The notes under the pieces are model-generated. The model had not been told where the DNA came from, made no database searches, and worked only from the letters and a program-made list of their open reading frames with translations. Below are positions 59,480 to 64,000 of a stretch of DNA of 64,000 bases, piece by piece. A program made the position numbers and the translations under genes. The stretch lies in assembly GCA_012517355.1 (NCBI GenBank), contig JAAYVD010000111.1, positions 121,847 to 185,846 on the forward strand, written 5' to 3'. Position 1 is the stretch's first letter. Each line of letters begins with the position of its first letter. The stretch comes from Candidatus Rifleibacteriota bacterium (GTDB taxonomy: Bacteria; Muiribacteriota; Ozemobacteria; Ozemobacterales; Ozemobacteraceae).

Positions 59480-59749
59480 ATGCCTGTCATTTCCATGTTC
59501 TACGGGATCATCGTATCCATGTTCTTCTTCGACAATCGTCGCCATAAACAGCCCCATCTGCATGCGAGATACCAGGAACACGAAATTGTCATCGGCCTTC
59601 CCGACGGGGAGACCCTCGAGGGAAGTCTTCCCGCGCCCAAACTGAAGCTGCTGGCGGCCTGGATCGAGCTGCACAAGGACGAGTTGATGGCCGATTGGGA
59701 ATTGGCCTCCCGGGGGGAAAACCCCTACAAGATCGAACCGTTGAGGTGA
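59480..59749 (+). CDS. DUF4160-like protein embedded in the cas operon (putative toxin-antitoxin component)
   Basis: An 89-residue protein 17 bases after cas7e. The sequence MPVISMFYGIIVSMFFFDNR, then HKQPHLHARYQEHEIVIGLPDGE and a C-terminal helix (LKLLAAWIELHKDELMADWELA), is the standard DUF4160 pattern (P-x-I-x...F-x-x-D...P-H-x-H-A-x-Y). These proteins are usually encoded directly before a DUF2442 protein, as here, and the pair has been suspected to be a toxin-antitoxin or related two-component module. Biochemical function is unknown to me. It has no strong ribosome site, so it may depend on translation from cas7e. Finding it between cas7e and cas5e is not part of the canonical type I-E layout. 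Confidence 0.82.
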   Translation: MPVISMFYGIIVSMFFFDNRRHKQPHLHARYQEHEIVIGLPDGETLEGSLPAPKLKLLAAWIELHKDELMADWELASRGENPYKIEPLR

Positions 59750-59752
59750 GCC

Positions 59753-60022
59753 ATGAATCCCAGGGTGAAGGGCGTCCGATGTGGCAATGACTTCTCGCTT
59801 GTGCTCGATTTCGACAACGGTGAGCGTCGTCGCTTCGATTGCCGACCGTTCCTGGATCGCGGGGTGTTTCGCGAGTTGCGCAACCTCGCCTACTTCAGAC
59901 AAGTCCGGGTCGAGGGGGGAACGGTGGCCTGGCCCCATGAACAGGATTTCTGCCCTGACACGTTGTATCAGGACTCGATTCCGATAGCTCATCCGGAGGA
60001 TGCCGAGGAGGGCAAGCCATGA
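59753..60022 (+). CDS. DUF2442-like protein embedded in the cas operon (putative toxin-antitoxin component)
   Basis: An 89-residue protein, 3 bases after the DUF4160-like stop, with TTGAGGTGAG as ribosome site. VKGVRCGNDFSLVLDFDNGERRRFDCRPFLDRGVFRELRNLAYFRQVRVEGGTVAWP followed by LYQDSIPI is the DUF2442 pattern: a small beta-domain with D-N-G-E near the middle and a closing W-x...D-I-x-P-x-x-L-Y. Its last codons overlap the cas5e ATG by ATGA, so it is translationally coupled to Cascade assembly. In related pairs either partner could be the antitoxin; I cannot tell which here. Confidence 0.82.
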   Translation: MNPRVKGVRCGNDFSLVLDFDNGERRRFDCRPFLDRGVFRELRNLAYFRQVRVEGGTVAWPHEQDFCPDTLYQDSIPIAHPEDAEEGKP

Positions 60023-60762
60023 AGGAGTTCCTGGCCCTGCGATTCGACGCGCCGATGATGAGCTTCGGGGGGCCGATCGTCGACAATTTCGGCGTGATCC
60101 AGGATTTCCCGGCCCTGTCGATGATGACCGGCCTCCTGGCCAACGCCCTGGGCTTCGGACATGCCGATGTCGATCACCTGGAAAACCTGCAACGGCGGTT
60201 ACGATATGCCGTGCGTCGGGACCGGCAGGGGGAAAAAGCAACCGACTTCCAGACGGTTGACCTGGGGCAGGAATTCCTGCAAGGGACCGGGTGGACCACC
60301 CGGGGTGCCCCCGAAGGGCGGGATGGAGCCAGTTCCGACAGAACCCACATCCGGTATCGGGAGTTCAGGTTCGATGCCGTGTTCACGGTTGTGCTCACCC
60401 TGGTTCCGCCCGGCGGGCAACCCGATCTGGCGGCGGTTGAAGAGGCCCTTCGCCAGCCCTCCCGGCCTCTGTTCCTGGGGCGAAAGCCGTGCCTGCCTGC
60501 CGCCCCGCTCCTCTTCGGGAGATACTCGGCGGAATCGCTGGTCGCAGCTCTGGCCATGGTGCCGCCGGTGCCGGCTTCGAGGCGTGATGAACCCGCCGAG
60601 GGCGGTTCCCTGCCCGCCTGGTGGCCCGCCGAGGACGGAGGGCCAGCGGATGAAAGCGTGTTGATCGAGGTTTCCGATGAGCGGGACTGGGCCAACCAGA
60701 TCCATGTGAGTCGTCGGTTGGTGCGGCGGGGGCGGGTGACCGTGCGGGAGGTGCCGGAATGA
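60019..60762 (+). CDS. cas5e: Cascade subunit Cas5e (CasD)
   Basis: Binds the 5' handle of the crRNA and caps the Cas7 filament, 247 residues. The N-terminal RAMP strand and loop, LALRFDAPMMSFGG...FGVIQDFPALSMMTGLLANALG, match Cas5e, as do TDFQTVDLGQEFLQGTGWTTRG, HIRYREFRFDAVFTVVLTL and PLFLGRKPCLPAAPLL. The ATGA overlap with the DUF2442 gene sets the start, and ATGA overlap with cas6e follows. Confidence 0.93.
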   Translation: MKEFLALRFDAPMMSFGGPIVDNFGVIQDFPALSMMTGLLANALGFGHADVDHLENLQRRLRYAVRRDRQGEKATDFQTVDLGQEFLQGTGWTTRGAPEGRDGASSDRTHIRYREFRFDAVFTVVLTLVPPGGQPDLAAVEEALRQPSRPLFLGRKPCLPAAPLLFGRYSAESLVAALAMVPPVPASRRDEPAEGGSLPAWWPAEDGGPADESVLIEVSDERDWANQIHVSRRLVRRGRVTVREVPE

Positions 60763-61505
60763 CCGGGAGCGATGGTGGGTTGCATCTGGTTCGAATGGGG
60801 TTCGACAGCCGCCAGCTGTATGTCGAAGCGCGAGGGCAGCATCTTCCCGTGCAGGAGATCGATCTGGGGTATCTCATCCATTGCCGGCTGACTGATCTTT
60901 TCGGGGCGGATGCGCCCAAGCCGTTCAGCATCATCGCGAGAGAAGAAAGGGTGGTCGAGGTTTTGGGATACTCCCGGCGACCGGCGATTGAACTGACATC
61001 GGGAGCCAAGGGAGAGAGATCCCGGGGAGAGACGGCCGGGTTCGTGTGGCAAAGGTTCGCTTCCCGACAAGTTCCGTTGGGGTGGAAGGTAGGCCAGCGG
61101 GTGGGGTTTTCCCTGCGGGCGTGTCCGGTTCAGAGGATGGCTGGCGATGGTCCCTCCTGGACGAAAGGAGCGGAAGTCGACGTCTTCCTGGCGGAGTGTT
61201 GGCGGGTTGGATCGGGGAAAGAGGTCGATCGCGAGAAAGTGTATCTTGCCTGGCTGGAGCGTGGTCTGGCTGCTTTGGGAGGGGCGCGGCTCGAAACCGG
61301 GCGGTTGTCGGCATATCAACGGGAACGGTTGTTCAGGCGGTCCCGGGGCGGGCCAGGGCCCCGAGTGGAAAGACCGGCGGCCTGCTTCGAGGGCATCCTA
61401 CGGGTGACCGACCCGGAGGCCTTTCGCCGTTTGTTGGCCCGGGGGGTAGGGCGTCATCGGGCTTTCGGGTTCGGCATGCTCCTGCTCAAACCGGCACGGG
61501 CCTGA
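60759..61505 (+). CDS. cas6e: crRNA-processing endoribonuclease Cas6e (CasE)
   Basis: Cuts the pre-crRNA at the base of each repeat hairpin and stays bound, 248 residues. Two ferredoxin-like RAMP folds are present. The N-terminal segment QEIDLGYLIHCRLTDLFG carries His41 in the position of the family's catalytic His. The C-terminal glycine-rich loop is GVGRHRAFGFGMLLLKP. The CRISPR repeat downstream has the matching CCCCGC/GCGGGG hairpin. It overlaps cas5e (ATGA) and touches cas1 (TGATG). Confidence 0.93.
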   Translation: MTGSDGGLHLVRMGFDSRQLYVEARGQHLPVQEIDLGYLIHCRLTDLFGADAPKPFSIIAREERVVEVLGYSRRPAIELTSGAKGERSRGETAGFVWQRFASRQVPLGWKVGQRVGFSLRACPVQRMAGDGPSWTKGAEVDVFLAECWRVGSGKEVDREKVYLAWLERGLAALGGARLETGRLSAYQRERLFRRSRGGPGPRVERPAACFEGILRVTDPEAFRRLLARGVGRHRAFGFGMLLLKPARA

Positions 61506-62422
61506 TGCTGAAGGGGCGCCTGGGCCTGGAAACCGCCCGTGTACCGCACGCGGATCGGCACGGCCTCGTCTGGCTGGCCCGGGGCCGGTTGTATGTGGTC
61601 GACGGCACGCTCCGGTTTGCCACGGTCGGATGGGATGACCTGCCCGCGGGGGATTACGCGATTCCCTTTCAGATGTTGTCGGGAATTCTCATGCAGCCGG
61701 GGACCACGGTCAGTCACGATGCCCTGCGGTTGCTCGCCCGGCACGGGACGGCGCTGGTGGCGGTGGGGGAGGATGGGATCAGGTTTTATGCGGGAATGCC
61801 GTTCGGGCCTGATGATTCGCGTCTGGCCAGGGAGCAGGCCCGATGTTGGGCAGACGAGGGAGGCAGGCGCTTGGAAGTGGCGCGGCGGATGTATGCCTGG
61901 CGGCTGGGCGAAGTGTTTCCCGACAGCGAGATTTCGGTGCTTCGGGGAATCGAGGGTGCCCGGATGAAGGAAACCTATGTGCGGATCGCCCAGCAGTTCG
62001 GGATCGAGTGGCGTGGCCGGCGGTATGATCGGGCCAATCCCGAGGCGGCGGACGAGCCCAACCAGGCAATCAACCATGCGGCTACGGCGGTAGAGGCGGC
62101 GGCCATGATCGCGGTGGCGGTGACCGGAACCTTGCCGCAGCTCGGGTTCATCCATGAGGATTCGGGAAACGCCTTCTGTCTCGACATCGCCGATTTGCAT
62201 CGGGACAGCGTGACGTTACCGGTCGCCTTCGGGGCGGTGGGGACCCCTCGGACGGGCGTGGAAACGCTCGAGCGGGTCGTCCGCCGCTTGGCCGGGAAAG
62301 CGTTCCGGACTCAGCGGTTAATACCGAAGATGATTGAGCAGATCAAGGAGTTGTTCCCTGTTCGTGGAGGGAGTTGCGAGGCTGGGGCTCCACCGACCGA
62401 TGTCGAACCAATGACCGCTTGA
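61505..62422 (+). CDS. cas1: CRISPR integrase Cas1 (type I-E)
   Basis: Integrase of the adaptation complex, 305 residues, typical Cas1e length. Metal-site residues are seen in VLRGIEGARMKETY (Glu, ~148) and LGFIHEDSGNAFCLDIADLHR (His and Asp, ~215-228). The start GRLGLETARVPHADRHGLVWLARGRL is the usual Cas1e opening with the R-G-x-L strand. The family motif HGTALVAVGEDGIRFY is present. A Gly/Pro-rich tail ends the protein. Stop and start with cas6e share a base (TGATG). Confidence 0.96.
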   Translation: MLKGRLGLETARVPHADRHGLVWLARGRLYVVDGTLRFATVGWDDLPAGDYAIPFQMLSGILMQPGTTVSHDALRLLARHGTALVAVGEDGIRFYAGMPFGPDDSRLAREQARCWADEGGRRLEVARRMYAWRLGEVFPDSEISVLRGIEGARMKETYVRIAQQFGIEWRGRRYDRANPEAADEPNQAINHAATAVEAAAMIAVAVTGTLPQLGFIHEDSGNAFCLDIADLHRDSVTLPVAFGAVGTPRTGVETLERVVRRLAGKAFRTQRLIPKMIEQIKELFPVRGGSCEAGAPPTDVEPMTA

Positions 62423-62432
62423 GGAGTTTTCC

Positions 62433-62777
62433 ATGTCGATGACGGTGGTGGTGACCCGGGATGTTCCCGCCCGGTTTCGTGGGTTTCTGGCTTCCTGCAT
62501 GTTGGAAGTGGCCCCAGGGGTGTACACCGCGCCGAGATTGACCAAGGGGGTGAGAGACCGGGTCTGGACGGTTCTCGAAGGATGGTTCGGCGAGTCTTGT
62601 GAGGGTAACATCGTGATGACCTGGTATGATCCGACCTTGACGGGGGGTCAGGGGTTACGCAATCTGGGCAGTCCCCCACTGGATTTTGTCGACTGCGATG
62701 GTTTGTTCCTTGTTCGGAAAGACCTGGCCGAACCCAATCCAGTTGCCCAAGGGAAGGAGTCTCCTCCAGCTCTTTGA
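62433..62777 (+). CDS. cas2: CRISPR adaptation protein Cas2 (Cas2e)
   Basis: A 114-residue Cas2e, the dimer core of the Cas1-Cas2 integrase. It starts MTVVVTRDVPARFRGFLASCMLEVAPGVYTAPRLTKGVRDRVWTVLEGWF, diagnostic for the type I-E variant. The ATG at 62433 follows TTGAGGAG; the second ATG at 62439 is the alternative. The last ~20 residues are an unconserved tail. It ends 99 bases before the first CRISPR repeat. Confidence 0.95.
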   Translation: MSMTVVVTRDVPARFRGFLASCMLEVAPGVYTAPRLTKGVRDRVWTVLEGWFGESCEGNIVMTWYDPTLTGGQGLRNLGSPPLDFVDCDGLFLVRKDLAEPNPVAQGKESPPAL

Positions 62778-62876
62778 CAACAACACCTTGGTTTCCCGCA
62801 TTGGTTGCCGCTGTGCCCTGGGTTTGCCGAACCCCCATAGACCAGGCGTTTGGCCTTGTGGTAGGTTTGCCGCAGA
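62778..62876 (+). promoter_or_regulatory. CRISPR leader
   Basis: 99 bp between cas2 and the first repeat, where the array promoter and integration signals should lie. It is T/G-rich (TTGGTTTCCC, GTTTGGCCTTGTGGTAGGTT) rather than clearly AT-rich. A CCATAGACC near 62835 echoes the repeat end. No clear sigma-70 pair is seen. Confidence 0.65.
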
Positions 62877-64000
62877 GGTTCCCCCGCACCCGCGGGGATA
62901 GACCCGTCGCATCACCTCGCCGATCGGACACTCTCCAGGTTCCCCCGCACCCGCGGGGATAGACCTGGTCCGATGATCGCCCCGTGTGGACCGGATCAGG
63001 TTCCCCCGCACCCGCGGGGATAGACCCCCGAGCGGAGTCTGCCCCGCCTGCCGAGCCGAGGTTCCCCCGCACCCGCGGGGATAGACCCCACCATCCCCAG
63101 GTGGGCGAGGTTGGAGAGGCGGTTCCCCCGCACCCGCGGGGATAGACCCCTGGAAGCGTCGGTCCCCTGCGGCCGGTTCGAGGTTCCCCCGCACCCGCGG
63201 GGATAGACCCCCCCGCGGCGAAGGCGAAACCCGCGCCGGCCCGGTTCCCCCGCACCCGCGGGGATAGACCCCGCGATCCGCGGGACCGCAAAAGCCCTGG
63301 CCCGGTTCCCCCGCACCCGCGGGGATAGACCCCCATTCCCCGGCGGTGGTTGAACCGGCGGGATGGTTCCCCCGCACCCGCGGGGATAGACCCGCCCTGG
63401 GGGTCTCCGGCTTCAGGGCCATGACGGTTCCCCCGCACCCGCGGGGATAGACCCGTCGACGGCCGGATCTTCCACGTCCGTCACGGGTTCCCCCGCACCC
63501 GCGGGGATAGACCTCGGACGAAAACTGGGCGGATCGGGTGATCGAGGGTTCCCCCGCACCCGCGGGGATAGACCCGGCCAAATCAACCACGGCCCGGCTC
63601 CTGCGCGGGTTCCCCCGCACCCGCGGGGATAGACCCATGAGATTGCGAACGGCCTTTCAGTGCGTGCCGGTTCCCCCGCACCCGCGGGGATAGACCCCCC
63701 AGGAGTCGGTGGCGTTGCCATGGATGTGGGGTTCCCCCGCACCCGCGGGGATAGACCCCCGACCTGCCTCCTGGCGACCCCATCCCGAGGGGTTCCCCCG
63801 CACCCGCGGGGATAGACCTCAGGGGCTTCCCACCCCTGGGGGTAGACTGCGGGTTCCCCCGCACCCGCGGGGATAGACCTTGTTGCCGGACTGGTAGGAG
63901 AGGTTCCGGATGGGTTCCCCCGCACCCGCGGGGATAGACCCGGCCAAATCAACCACGGCCCGGCTCCTGCGCGGGTTCCCCCGCACCCGCGGGGATAGAC
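62877..64000 (+). CRISPR. Type I-E CRISPR array, 19 repeats visible, runs off the window
   Basis: The 28 bp repeat starts GGTTCCCCCGCACCC and ends GCGGGGATAGACC. It contains the hairpin CCCCGC-ACCC-GCGGGG expected by Cas6e. Repeat starts are at 62877, 62938, 62999, 63060, 63121, 63182, 63243, 63304, 63365, 63426, 63486, 63547, 63608, 63669, 63730, 63791, 63852, 63913 and 63974; the last lacks its final base at the window edge. Spacers are 33 bp except one of 32 bp (before 63486). Repeats look invariant by eye. The leader-proximal end is at the left, next to cas2. Spacers 12 (63575-63607) and 18 (63941-63973) are identical. Confidence 0.98.

Noticed and set aside
59462..60022. An RNA-based CreTA-like module between cas7e and cas5e
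   Set aside because: The interval is almost fully coding for two recognisable protein families with proper spacing, so an RNA toxin-antitoxin explanation is not needed.
62655..63952. Long minus-strand reading frames through the CRISPR array with repeated LSPRVRGN and SIPAGAGEP peptides
   Set aside because: They are translations of the 28 bp repeat in different frames, a well-known annotation artefact, not genes.

Overview
The window looks like chromosome from a GC-rich, diderm, probably uncultured bacterium. It has a complete type II secretion operon, many Sec signal peptides, a type I-E CRISPR-Cas locus, and no plasmid or phage backbone, rRNA or tRNA that I can see. Large SpoIIE-type phosphatases and small secreted proteins with a conserved C-x-x-H-G tail remind me of candidate phyla such as Riflebacteria/Ozemobacteria. 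That placement is an impression, not a result.

Layout. 1-9854 (minus): type II secretion genes gspC-D-E-F-G-H-I-J-K in canonical order, with gspK cut by the window edge. 10545-16501 (plus): a large membrane SpoIIE phosphatase, a secreted coiled-coil protein and a coupled pair of membrane-anchored proteins. 16750-23895 (minus): an amidohydrolase and two translationally coupled SpoIIE paralogues. 24303-28417 (plus): a phospholipase-D-like enzyme, a cold-shock protein with a long leader, and a class III aminotransferase. 28658-33213 (minus): a Sel1-repeat protein, a serpin and a large secreted protein. 33669-43187: a ferritin-like protein, an RND/MMPL exporter, an esterase-like protein, a DUF2157/GDYXXLXY pair, a clostripain-like protease and small envelope proteins. 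43242-46632 (minus): an ankyrin protein, a histidine kinase lacking its ATPase domain, and a VapBC-like toxin-antitoxin pair with a clear operator. 46837-53158 (plus): an ECF sigma factor with a coupled membrane protein, several secreted or membrane proteins, and a ferredoxin-nitroreductase fusion. 53482-64000 (plus): cas3-cas8e-cse2-cas7e-[DUF4160-DUF2442]-cas5e-cas6e-cas1-cas2, then a leader and a CRISPR array with 19 repeats visible, running off the window.

The most interesting feature is a small two-gene module (DUF4160-like plus DUF2442-like, a pairing suspected to be toxin-antitoxin) inserted between cas7e and cas5e. It is locked into the operon: 17 nt after cas7e, 3 nt between the two genes, and an ATGA overlap with cas5e. 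I infer a protein-based safeguard or addiction module, or an accessory regulator, of type I-E Cascade.

The second theme is invasion of genes by short dispersed repeats. A ~150 bp element with terminal inverted repeats (family A), a ~80 bp repeat (family B) and local tandem repeats occur between genes. They also lie inside the N-terminal leaders of gspD, gspH and gspJ and inside loops of two SpoIIE phosphatase domains, where they are read without stops.
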